Shown one piece after another: positions 1-5,340 of a DNA stretch of 5,900 bases (position 1 is its first letter; each line of letters begins with the position of its first letter). The position numbers and the translations under genes are program-made. The DNA is from Candidatus Heimdallarchaeota archaeon (GTDB lineage Archaea; Asgardarchaeota; Heimdallarchaeia; Heimdallarchaeales; Heimdallarchaeaceae). The notes under the pieces are model-generated. The model was not told where the DNA came from. It made no database searches and saw only the letters and a list, made by a program, of their open reading frames with translations. The stretch is from NCBI GenBank assembly GCA_016839875.1, contig JAEOTK010000188.1, positions 1 to 5,900 of the forward strand, written 5' to 3'.

Positions 1-683
1 CTTGTCAATCCTATTTCCTTAGCTTTTTCTCTGTCAAATATTGTTGTCTTTACACCAAATTCTTTCTCCAAACGTTTAGCTTCTTCTGCTAGTTTGGTAG
101 GAGTAATATAATTGGCAGGACCCCAAGCTAATTTTCTACAGAAGTTAACAGAATCAGCAATAATTTTACCATCATTAGCTCCCTTTCTCATTTCTTCTTC
201 AGCAGCTTTTTGACTGAATATACAAATTTCTTCAATGAACTTATAATTTTCCAAATCCTTTGTTCTATAATCGATATTCTGAAAACTACCTAGAATCATT
301 CCTTGTACGATAGCTTCTGCAGTTTCTGCAGCATCTAGTTTTTCTCTAGTAAAATAATCTATGCAAATACCTGCAGTATTCACACCTAAATCTCTTAATT
401 TTCGAGAGGCATTACCTATTATTTTTCTGATGTTCTCTACAGTCAGTTTCTCTTCTTTCCCTAAACCAACAAGCATTATTCGTTTAGGTGCAATCTTTCC
501 CTTAGTATATACAACTGTTAGATCATTTTTCTTTCCTTTAAAATCACCAAGATCTAGTTGTTCTTTAACAAGTTCTTTAATTTCTTCAACGTAAGGATCC
601 TCTTTTGCTTTCTCAAATAATCCAATGAGAACTAGAGGAACGTCAAATTTTGTTAGAGATGTTGTTTTTACATCCACTTTCAT
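1..683 (-). CDS. Leucyl (cytosol) aminopeptidase, M17 family, N-terminal part; 3' end outside window
   Basis: This frame reads uninterrupted from an ATG at 683 to the window edge, giving 227 residues and no stop. Residues 1-165 resemble the macro-like N-terminal domain of M17 aminopeptidases. Landmarks are a beta strand around DLTVVYTKG (54-62) and the strand-loop RIMLVGLGKEEKLT (68-81). Residues 175-205 then enter the catalytic domain through NFCRKLAWGPANYITPTKLA (180-199), matching the family's 'N.ar.L.n.PpNyltPt.lA' entry segment. The two-metal site and catalytic Lys/Arg lie beyond the window, so activity cannot be judged. The family is cytosolic and releases N-terminal residues from peptides in a metal-dependent, usually hexameric enzyme; pepA is the usual bacterial name. 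The ATG at 683 is preferred because the protein then begins MKVDVKTTSL, as family members do, and a TATA-like box lies about 35 nt upstream, implying a leader of about 9 nt. It is divergent from the gene at 845. Confidence 0.88.
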   Translation of the reverse strand, partial: MKVDVKTTSLTKFDVPLVLIGLFEKAKEDPYVEEIKELVKEQLDLGDFKGKKNDLTVVYTKGKIAPKRIMLVGLGKEEKLTVENIRKIIGNASRKLRDLGVNTAGICIDYFTREKLDAAETAEAIVQGMILGSFQNIDYRTKDLENYKFIEEICIFSQKAAEEEMRKGANDGKIIADSVNFCRKLAWGPANYITPTKLAEEAKRLEKEFGVKTTIFDREKAKEIGLT

Positions 684-708
684 CCATATCACTAGTTCCA
701 CTTTATTT

Positions 709-735
709 GGTGATTAAATATAGTTTTTCCTTTGA
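709..735 (-). promoter_or_regulatory. Putative archaeal promoter for the M17 aminopeptidase
   Basis: On the minus strand a purine-rich stretch AAAGGAAAAA is followed directly by CTATATTTA (about 716-723), which resembles a BRE plus TATA box. Transcription starting about 26 nt downstream would begin near 692, leaving a very short leader before the ATG at 683. The call is based on spacing and composition only. Confidence 0.5.
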
Positions 736-737
736 AG

Positions 738-778
738 TTGTACAAAACCTTGTACATTCTTTGGCTCTTGATGTACAA
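738..778. promoter_or_regulatory. Cluster of three TGTACA palindromes between divergent promoters (putative operator)
   Basis: TGTACA occurs at 739-744, 751-756 and 772-777. The first copy is extended to the perfect 8-bp palindrome TTGTACAA; the second carries the left flank (TTGTACA) and the third the right flank (TGTACAA). Start-to-start spacing is 12 and 21 bp. The cluster lies between the TATA-like box of the leftward aminopeptidase gene and that of the rightward gene at 845, with the third copy directly abutting the latter. Another copy at 2056-2061 precedes the phospholipase-like gene. Binding by the regulator at 1564-2037 is possible but is only inferred from proximity. Confidence 0.45.
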
Positions 779-794
779 AGCCTTTTATTATAAG
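779..794 (+). promoter_or_regulatory. Putative promoter of the 845-2037 operon
   Basis: The run TTTTATTATAAG at 783-794 is TATA-like and is preceded by AAAGCC. Transcription about 25 nt downstream would start near 812-818, giving a leader of roughly 30 nt that begins at the inverted repeat of 815-836. Confidence 0.45.
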
Positions 795-814
795 AGTTCA
801 TTGTCTTAAATTAA

Positions 815-836
815 CTGAAGTGAATTAACACTTCGG
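815..836 (+). repeat. Short inverted repeat at the predicted 5' end of the operon transcript
   Basis: GAAGTG (817-822) and CACTTC (829-834) are perfect reverse complements around a 6-nt AATTAA spacer. A T-G wobble pair and a C-G pair extend the arms to 815 and 836. The right arm runs into the ribosome binding site GGTGA (835-839), so an RNA hairpin would partly mask it. It could equally be a DNA operator or chance. Confidence 0.35.
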
Positions 837-844
837 TGAAAAAA

Positions 845-1552
845 ATGAGTAAAGAGAATATATTTAGTAGAACAATAGCACGATACTTGAGAAATAATTT
901 TGTGAAAGGATTAGCTATCGGTATCAGTGCAGCTATTGTCATCGGAACAATTGTAGGTGTAAGTATTTACTTTGGTCAACCTCCTGCTGTTCCAGATCCA
1001 AATGGAAATGGACCTGAAGTACCTTTTTCAACAAATTTGGCTCAAGAGATTCAGAGTGTCATTTCAGAAGTAGTTCATGTAGAACTGATAGGAAATGCAA
1101 CATCATCAATTCATCCAAATCTGATATCAGCTGAGATGAATAGAATTGGAGATAACATAACCTATTATTGGAATGTTAGTGCATTTTCAATCGCTTTACT
1201 AGATTTTGTCATTTTTGAATTCTCACAAAATGAAGTAAATCAAATAGCACAAGGATTATTTGATTCTATTAATAATACTGAAAGAGTAGGAACCTATGGA
1301 GAAGACCCCTATCCTGGCACAGGAGATCTTGCTGATATTAAATGGGTTACTGAGATCTATCTTGCAAATTATACAGCAGTCTTTCTTTATATCAACCAAG
1401 ATGGTTTGATATTGTATCAATCAACTACTTGGGAAGGGGATTTCAATGCTATGCAAAACCTAATAGGAGCCGATGTTCTAATTCCAGAGAGCGCTTTTGA
1501 TGAGTATGTAGGAGTACTCCAGACATTATTTGCACCACATATGGAAGTATAG
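845..1552 (+). CDS. Membrane-anchored exported protein of unknown function
   Basis: I do not recognise this 235-residue protein. A short basic N-terminus (residues 1-21, with K/R at 3, 9, 13, 16 and 21) leads into one hydrophobic helix at about 22-43. A Pro/Gly/Asn linker follows (45-60, PPAVPDPNGNGP type), then a mixed alpha/beta domain to the C-terminus. This predicts a signal anchor with the domain outside the cell. Five N-glycosylation sequons (N84, N104, N110, N143, N175) suit an archaeal surface protein. The region 162-195 looks like alternating beta strands. The ATG at 845 is preferred over the in-frame GTG at 836 because GGTGA at 835-839 sits 5 nt before that ATG, complementary to the archaeal 16S 3' end, and would overlap the GTG. 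The stop lies 11 nt before the next gene, so the two are probably co-transcribed. The domain might sense an extracellular condition for the adjacent membrane regulator; that is inference. Confidence 0.8.
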   Translation: MSKENIFSRTIARYLRNNFVKGLAIGISAAIVIGTIVGVSIYFGQPPAVPDPNGNGPEVPFSTNLAQEIQSVISEVVHVELIGNATSSIHPNLISAEMNRIGDNITYYWNVSAFSIALLDFVIFEFSQNEVNQIAQGLFDSINNTERVGTYGEDPYPGTGDLADIKWVTEIYLANYTAVFLYINQDGLILYQSTTWEGDFNAMQNLIGADVLIPESAFDEYVGVLQTLFAPHMEV

Positions 1553-1555
1553 GAG
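1552..1555 (+). promoter_or_regulatory. Ribosome binding site GGAG for the winged-helix gene
   Basis: GGAG begins on the last base of the preceding stop codon and lies 8 nt before the ATG at 1564. It supports translation of the second gene from a shared transcript. Confidence 0.6.
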
Positions 1556-1563
1556 AGAAAAGA

Positions 1564-2037
1564 ATGACTGAGACACCAGATGAAGACATAATTTCTACAC
1601 TTTCTGGAACGGCTTTACGTGTCTTTGTTTATACAGTTAAGAAAGGGAAGGATATTGGTATTAGAGAAACTCAAAGAGATTTGGGATTAAAAACAGCAAG
1701 CCATGCACAATATCACCTTCAAAGACTTGAACAACTCAAGCTTATTGGAAGAACGAAAAATAACAAGTATTTTCTTGAAAAAAAATACGAGAATCTTAGG
1801 AGCTTGAAAGTTGGTATTCTAACAGAAATATATGTCTTCAGAGGATGGTTGATTCCGTCACTTGGACTCTTTGCAGGATTCTTAGGAATGAGTGCGATTA
1901 TAACTGGGATATTTTACGCTCTCATCAATCCTATTGCAGCCCTTGTATTTGGGGTTATAGTCTTTAGTTCAGCGGCAATTTACGCTGGATGGAGAGCTTA
2001 TCAGATAATTCAATCCTTTAAACAAGAAGAGGAATAA
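1564..2037 (+). CDS. Winged helix-turn-helix regulator with two C-terminal membrane helices
   Basis: The 157-residue protein has two parts. Residues 8-75 read as a winged helix-turn-helix: a helix at 10-27, a second at about 33-41 (RETQRDLGL), a recognition helix at about 45-58 (ASHAQYHLQRLEQL), and a wing at 60-72 (LIGRTKNNKYFLE). The 'H..YHL.RLE.L.LI.R' pattern is typical of archaeal ArsR/MarR-like regulators. Residues 95-117 and 121-143 are two hydrophobic helices joined by a short Ala-Leu-Ile-Asn-Pro turn, ending in a charged tail (KQEEE). Both termini should face the cytoplasm, so the DNA-binding part would be held at the inner membrane face. No ligand-binding domain or cysteine cluster is visible, so any signal probably comes through the helices or a partner. 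The exported protein encoded 11 nt upstream is the obvious candidate. The TGTACA clusters at 738-778 and 2056 are candidate targets. Fold confidence is high; the DNA target is unknown. Confidence 0.85.
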   Translation: MTETPDEDIISTLSGTALRVFVYTVKKGKDIGIRETQRDLGLKTASHAQYHLQRLEQLKLIGRTKNNKYFLEKKYENLRSLKVGILTEIYVFRGWLIPSLGLFAGFLGMSAIITGIFYALINPIAALVFGVIVFSSAAIYAGWRAYQIIQSFKQEEE

Positions 2038-2040
2038 TCC

Positions 2041-2058
2041 TTCTTCTCTTTTTTTTGT
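2041..2058 (+). terminator. T-rich tract after the regulator gene (possible archaeal terminator)
   Basis: Right after the stop at 2037 comes a pyrimidine tract ending in eight consecutive T (about 2050-2057), the kind of oligo-T signal that ends archaeal transcription without a hairpin. It may end or attenuate the 845-2037 transcript before the phospholipase-like gene. Read-through is equally possible, since no clear separate promoter is seen in the short gap. Confidence 0.4.
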
Positions 2059-2061
2059 ACA
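2056..2061. promoter_or_regulatory. Fourth TGTACA hexamer, upstream of the phospholipase-like gene
   Basis: One TGTACA (in the context TTTGTACAG) lies 30 nt before the GTG start at 2092, in the only gap between the second and third genes. It matches the core of the three copies at 738-778. A single hexamer is weak evidence by itself. Confidence 0.25.
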
Positions 2062-2081
2062 GCTCACAATCTTTTTTAAAT

Positions 2082-2087
2082 GGAGGT
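2082..2087 (+). promoter_or_regulatory. Strong ribosome binding site GGAGGT that sets the start at GTG 2092
   Basis: GGAGGT matches the archaeal anti-Shine-Dalgarno closely. From GGAGG there are 5 nt to the GTG at 2092. The longer frame starting with ATG at 2080 would contain this site inside its own first codons, and the ATG at 2101 is too far away. GTG 2092 is therefore the best start. Confidence 0.7.
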
Positions 2088-2091
2088 CAAA

Positions 2092-3747
2092 GTGCAAGCC
2101 ATGAACTGGAAAAAAACTTTCCCATTTGTCCTAATAATATTAATCGCTTTAAGTCAAGTTGGTTTTCAAACAAACATAAAAGATACACATGCTTGGGGAA
2201 TGCTTACTCATCAATTCCTAGTTCAATCAGCTGATGACTTAGTTTCTAGTGAATGGTTGGAAGTCTTTGATTATTATTTACCTGAAGTTATAGCAGGAAG
2301 CACTTATCCTGATCAAGTTTTGCAAGATTGGGATAATCATCTTTACTATCCAGTAGGTGGAGAGCATAATGCACCATGGAAAATAAATGACACAATAAAT
2401 GATATTAGAGTCTTAGCAGCAGATGAAGAGTGGGGAAATGTTTTTTTCTTTCTAGGTATTCTCGCACATTATACATCAGACATAAACATACCAGTTCATA
2501 CGTATCTCTATTGGGCAGGACATCCTGCTTATGAGCATGATATAAATAATCATCTGGATGACTTTGTTATTTCACCAGAAAATTATAGTACAATCTCTGA
2601 TCCAGTTCAATTCATAATTGACTGTGCTACTTATGCTTATGGCTATTATTGGGATGTTTATTACGCCTATCCAACAGGTGATGAATATGATATTGTTATT
2701 ACAAATTCAACAATAAAATCACTAACTGAAGATCAACTAGGGAGAGCAATAGGAGCAATAAAATCAGTTTGGGAATATACTCTAGATGGTTTCACCCCTC
2801 CTGAAATACAAATTGTTGAAGATGTAGCCAAAGTACTTGTCGATCGATATCATAATAATGATTATGTAAGAGATGGTACAATGTCTGGTTTCGTCAGCAC
2901 TTTAGACAGAGATATCGTGGAAGTTGTTTATAATGATGCTGAAATTACAGCGTTATCTCTTGTTGGAATTGATTTATTAATTATTACTCAACCAATGGAG
3001 GGAACAAATCTGACGCTAGATGAAGTTAATGCAATCAATAATTGGTATCAAGCAGGAGGGAAAATTATCCTGACTGGGAAAACTGATTTTTATGATACTT
3101 CTTATTATGCAATTGAAGAGCTATTGGAAGTATTAGATACTAAGATTAGAATAAATGATGATAGTGTGTATACAAATCAAAATGATCCTGAATATTACCA
3201 AGATTGGTATTGCAGCACAGATGAATATGGAACTGATTCGATAGCAACTGAAATAACAGAAATTCTAACAAGAAAAATACAATTCTATTCTCCATGTTCT
3301 CTTTATAGTACTACTAGTTCTGCGGATGTACACTGGTTACTCTATGGAGAAGAAATGTTCTATCAAGCGGATAGAAACTCACCTGCACCAGTAGTTATAC
3401 ATGACGATTCAAATAATAATCAAGGAGGAACATCTATTCCCTTGGCTGGAATAGAAATAACTAGTACATCTGCTATTGCTGTATTTGCAGCTACTGTATG
3501 GTCAGATTACGATTTTGCTTTAAGTAATAGAGATAATACTTATTTCACTTGGAATGTTATAGAATATCTTCTAGATATTGATTTAGAATCTAATGATGAT
3601 TATACTCCTGCGACTCCAACTACTCCAACCACTCCAACTACTCCAACTACCCCAACTGATTCTACAGCTTTTCCAATAGCTAGTCTTCTACTTATTCTAG
3701 CTAGTTTGGTTGTTGTAAAGTTAATAAAGAGATCAAGAAAAGAGTAA
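2092..3747 (+). CDS. Surface-anchored zinc-dependent phospholipase C/S1-P1-type hydrolase fused to a GATase-like domain
   Basis: The 551-residue protein opens with a signal peptide (basic WKK, hydrophobic core 10-25). Cleavage after THA (32-34) would leave Trp35 as first residue, which matters because in this superfamily the N-terminal Trp amino group binds zinc. A full ligand set can be traced: W35, H40 (WGMLTH), D74 (YPD), H83 (NHLYYP), H126-D130-H136 (in HYTSDINIPVH) and H144-E148 (HPAYE). HxxxE resembles phospholipase C; the W-x4-H start resembles PF00882 and S1/P1 proteins. The substrate, phospholipid or nucleic acid, cannot be decided. Residues 247-498 resemble a GATase-1/DUF4350-like Rossmann domain: KVLVDRYH (247-254), DLLIITQP (294-301), NNWYQAGGKIILTG (316-329) and RDNTYFTWNVIEYLL (480-494); no catalytic triad is evident. 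Five TPT repeats (508-522) and a hydrophobic helix (about 528-542) with a KLIKRSRKE tail anchor the product at the surface. Confidence 0.82.
   Translation: MQAMNWKKTFPFVLIILIALSQVGFQTNIKDTHAWGMLTHQFLVQSADDLVSSEWLEVFDYYLPEVIAGSTYPDQVLQDWDNHLYYPVGGEHNAPWKINDTINDIRVLAADEEWGNVFFFLGILAHYTSDINIPVHTYLYWAGHPAYEHDINNHLDDFVISPENYSTISDPVQFIIDCATYAYGYYWDVYYAYPTGDEYDIVITNSTIKSLTEDQLGRAIGAIKSVWEYTLDGFTPPEIQIVEDVAKVLVDRYHNNDYVRDGTMSGFVSTLDRDIVEVVYNDAEITALSLVGIDLLIITQPMEGTNLTLDEVNAINNWYQAGGKIILTGKTDFYDTSYYAIEELLEVLDTKIRINDDSVYTNQNDPEYYQDWYCSTDEYGTDSIATEITEILTRKIQFYSPCSLYSTTSSADVHWLLYGEEMFYQADRNSPAPVVIHDDSNNNQGGTSIPLAGIEITSTSAIAVFAATVWSDYDFALSNRDNTYFTWNVIEYLLDIDLESNDDYTPATPTTPTTPTTPTTPTDSTAFPIASLLLILASLVVVKLIKRSRKE
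3613..3657 (+). repeat. Five tandem 9-bp repeats encoding a Thr-Pro-Thr spacer
   Basis: The unit ACTCCAACT is repeated five times in frame (3613-3621, 3622-3630, 3631-3639, 3640-3648, 3649-3657), with one-base changes in copies 2 and 5. A related unit (ACTCCTGCG) precedes it. It encodes (TPT)5 between the GATase-like domain and the C-terminal membrane helix, a likely O-glycosylated stalk. Copy number could vary by slippage. Confidence 0.9.
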
Positions 3748-3774
3748 ATTAGTTGAAATGTCAAGGTTACTTCT

Positions 3775-4221
3775 TCATTCTTCATTAAGAAACTCGTAAA
3801 CCTTTGTCAATGCATCTTTGTTATTTGGCCAGTGTAACAACTCAAAGGCTTCTTCAAAGCTACACCATTTCCAAGCTACATGTTCATCCGATTTAATAGC
3901 TGGATCTTCTTGTTGTTCAATTCGAGCTATGAATAAGAATTCCGTCCATTCGGTTGTACCCTCAGGAAATAGGTGTATGCTTTTTTCCTTTATAGGTAGT
4001 TTATAAGATTCCTCTGTTTGAAAAATAAATTTAGGAATATAGCTGGTCTCTTCTAATAGTTCTCGTTTAGCACATTCGATGAGTGGTTCCCCTTCATCGA
4101 CACTTCCTGTTACTCCCTGCCAGAAACCTCCTGTTTCTTCAGTTCGTTTCAGTAGAAGGAACTCCCAATCATTTTCAACTTGACGAACAGGATATACCAA
4201 TGCTATATGTGGAATTTTCAT
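3775..4221 (-). CDS. Nudix hydrolase, NudB-like (dATP / dihydroneopterin triphosphate pyrophosphohydrolase type)
   Basis: The 148-residue protein is a single Nudix domain of normal length. The Nudix box spans residues 39-61: G39, E45, R53-E54-L55 and E57-E58 are all present, so the metal-binding Glu residues are intact. The usual Gly after EE-x is Ser60. Three features recall bacterial NudB: the run FWQGVTGSVDEGE (33-45), the KRTEETGGFW approach (25-34), and the C-terminal EHVAWKW segment followed by an Asn-Lys-containing helix. NudB hydrolyses dATP and dihydroneopterin triphosphate to monophosphate plus pyrophosphate in pterin/folate synthesis. Substrate within Nudix proteins is hard to predict, so only the hydrolase call is firm. 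No ribosome binding site precedes the ATG at 4221, and a TATA-like box lies 26 nt upstream, pointing to a leaderless transcript. The gene converges on the phospholipase-like gene with 27 nt between the stops. Confidence 0.9.
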   Translation of the reverse strand: MKIPHIALVYPVRQVENDWEFLLLKRTEETGGFWQGVTGSVDEGEPLIECAKRELLEETSYIPKFIFQTEESYKLPIKEKSIHLFPEGTTEWTEFLFIARIEQQEDPAIKSDEHVAWKWCSFEEAFELLHWPNNKDALTKVYEFLNEE

Positions 4222-4240
4222 TAGTGCAGAGAGGAAAGTA

Positions 4241-4254
4241 TGTATTAAAATAAT
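4241..4254 (-). promoter_or_regulatory. Putative promoter for a leaderless Nudix mRNA
   Basis: On the minus strand TTATTTTAATACA is centred about 26 nt before the ATG at 4221, the normal TATA-to-start distance in archaea, so the transcript would begin at or near the start codon. The absence of a ribosome binding site before that ATG agrees with this. Confidence 0.5.
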
Positions 4255-4298
4255 TTTCTTTATAAGTTAGGTTGTTTCATTGAAGAATGGGGAATTTC

Positions 4299-5165
4299 TC
4301 AGCTTATTTCTTCTTTCCTCTTCTCTATATATCGAAATACTGAACCCCACATGAAGTTATCTTCTCTCTCTTTGACTTCGAAATTGTTTGTATGCATCCA
4401 TTTTGTAAGTGATACTTTAGTTTGTTCATCATATTTGCCATCAATCTCTCCATCATAGAACCCATCGAGTTTTAGAACTTCCTTGATTATTTTCATTACA
4501 TCTTTTTCTAGCTTAACCTTATCATCAGGATCATCTCTATTAAGCAGAGAAAGATTGTAGAGTTCAAACACTCTTCTGAGTTCTGTTATAGGATGTTCAT
4601 GATCATCCACTCTCACATCAACGTACCTATCAGTTCCCCCATCATATGCACCATGTTCTTTTACAATTAAGATAGCAGCAGATTGTTTTCCTCTATTATC
4701 CCCTCCTGCTTCTTGACCTTCTTCTAACGCTACTAGAAGCTTCTCTACTAAATCTCCCTTTGTTTCTCTGAAACCATGAGACATTGCAAAAACAGTTTCT
4801 TCAGATACAAGAATGTTCCCTTGACAAGTATAGTTTTCACCAGATACATGTCCTGCCCAGTCGAAACATTTCTCCCCTGTAAAAGAAGCTACATCTCCAT
4901 AAGAATCAACAATACCTACTTGCCTGTGTTCTCTTTTAGCATCATGTTTAGTTAATAATGAAATTGTTTCTTCAGCAGTCAATCCTTGTTCAAGTAGTGC
5001 TAGTCCATTTGGACCATAGGTTGTGTTACACCAAGCTTGTGTTGCTATAGCTCCAACATTCGCTTTGGCATATGGAACTATACTACCTACTGCTACGAAT
5101 TTTGATTGAACTGCGACTCCCCACTCTTTGTTTTCTGGATCAAAAGCTACTATTGAAAACGTCAT
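4299..5165 (-). CDS. DUF1028 Ntn-hydrolase-like protein with C-terminal putative peptidoglycan-binding domain
   Basis: Residues 1-207 match DUF1028 (PF06267) along their length: MTFSIVAFDP at the start, WGVAVQSKFVAVGS (15-28), VGAIATQAW (37-45), YGPNGLALLEQGLTAEE (50-66), FTGEKCFDWAGH (95-106), YTCQGNILV (112-120), AGGDNRGKQSAAILIV (153-168) and DRYVDVRVDDH (179-189). The family has an Ntn-hydrolase fold, but its substrate is not established to my knowledge. Residues 220-288 are a charged helical domain with the D-G-x-Y-D-G-E-I-D-G-K-Y motif (234-245) typical of peptidoglycan-binding-like modules. This tail, PG_binding_2 (PF08823), is a known partner of DUF1028. No signal peptide is seen, so the protein is probably cytoplasmic. 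ATG 5165 is chosen over the in-frame TTG at 5174 because family members begin M-T-F/Y-S, and Thr2, exposed once Met is removed, is the likely Ntn nucleophile. A TATA-like box about 32 nt upstream fits. It lies 77 nt upstream of the Nudix gene on the same strand. Confidence 0.9.
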   Translation of the reverse strand: MTFSIVAFDPENKEWGVAVQSKFVAVGSIVPYAKANVGAIATQAWCNTTYGPNGLALLEQGLTAEETISLLTKHDAKREHRQVGIVDSYGDVASFTGEKCFDWAGHVSGENYTCQGNILVSEETVFAMSHGFRETKGDLVEKLLVALEEGQEAGGDNRGKQSAAILIVKEHGAYDGGTDRYVDVRVDDHEHPITELRRVFELYNLSLLNRDDPDDKVKLEKDVMKIIKEVLKLDGFYDGEIDGKYDEQTKVSLTKWMHTNNFEVKEREDNFMWGSVFRYIEKRKEEIS

Positions 5166-5190
5166 ACCTATCAATGTAAAATATCAACCA

Positions 5191-5204
5191 TCAATAATAA
5201 GTTT
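5191..5204 (-). promoter_or_regulatory. Putative promoter of the DUF1028 gene
   Basis: On the minus strand AAACTTATTATTGA is TATA-like and centred about 32 nt before the ATG at 5165, predicting a leader of only a few nucleotides. No convincing ribosome binding site is present. Confidence 0.4.
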
Positions 5205-5238
5205 TATCGCAAATTATTTTTAAAGATGAAGAATATTT

Positions 5239-5266
5239 TACGAGAATAATACGAGAGTAATTCGTA
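5239..5266. repeat. Tandem 11-bp repeat plus inverted half-site upstream of the DUF1028 gene
   Basis: TACGAGAATAA (5239-5249) is followed immediately by TACGAGAGTAA (5250-5260), identical at 10 of 11 positions. TTCGTA (5261-5266) then gives a partial inverted copy of the TACGA core. The 11-bp period places the cores on the same face of the helix. The block lies about 35 bp upstream of the DUF1028 TATA-like box, a typical activator position. It is a candidate operator only. Confidence 0.4.
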
Positions 5267-5340
5267 TTTTGTCGGAAGAATTCTTTAACCTAAGCCATTC
5301 TCACAGCTTAAGGGCTAGAATTTCGAAAACATGATTAATT

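Noticed and set aside
361..594. 77-codon plus-strand open frame opposite the aminopeptidase gene
   Set aside because: It is antisense to a clear M17 coding frame, is Ser/Phe/Pro-rich as expected from an antisense frame, and has no ribosome binding site or promoter of its own.
3327..3332. Fifth TGTACA hexamer
   Set aside because: It lies inside a coding region, isolated, and a copy or two is expected by chance.
3613..3657. Regular short repeat considered as a CRISPR or iteron-like array
   Set aside because: Units are 9 bp, directly abutting with no spacers, in frame, and encode a Thr/Pro stalk.
3748..3774. Convergent gap checked for a bidirectional terminator
   Set aside because: It is only 27 nt with no stem and no long T-run on either strand; only loose T-richness extends into the Nudix 3' end.
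3600..3785. 61-codon minus-strand frame across the repeat-coding region
   Set aside because: Its GVVGV repeats are just the reverse reading of the TPT-encoding 9-bp repeats, so it is a shadow.
3818..4006. 62-codon plus-strand frame inside the Nudix gene
   Set aside because: It is antisense to a well-supported Nudix domain and shows no domain features.
5267..5340. Gap between the VOC and DUF1028 genes examined for a tRNA or small RNA
   Set aside because: No cloverleaf-compatible arms or T-loop consensus were found; the CTTAAG/CTAAGC similarities near 5290-5313 do not form a stable stem.
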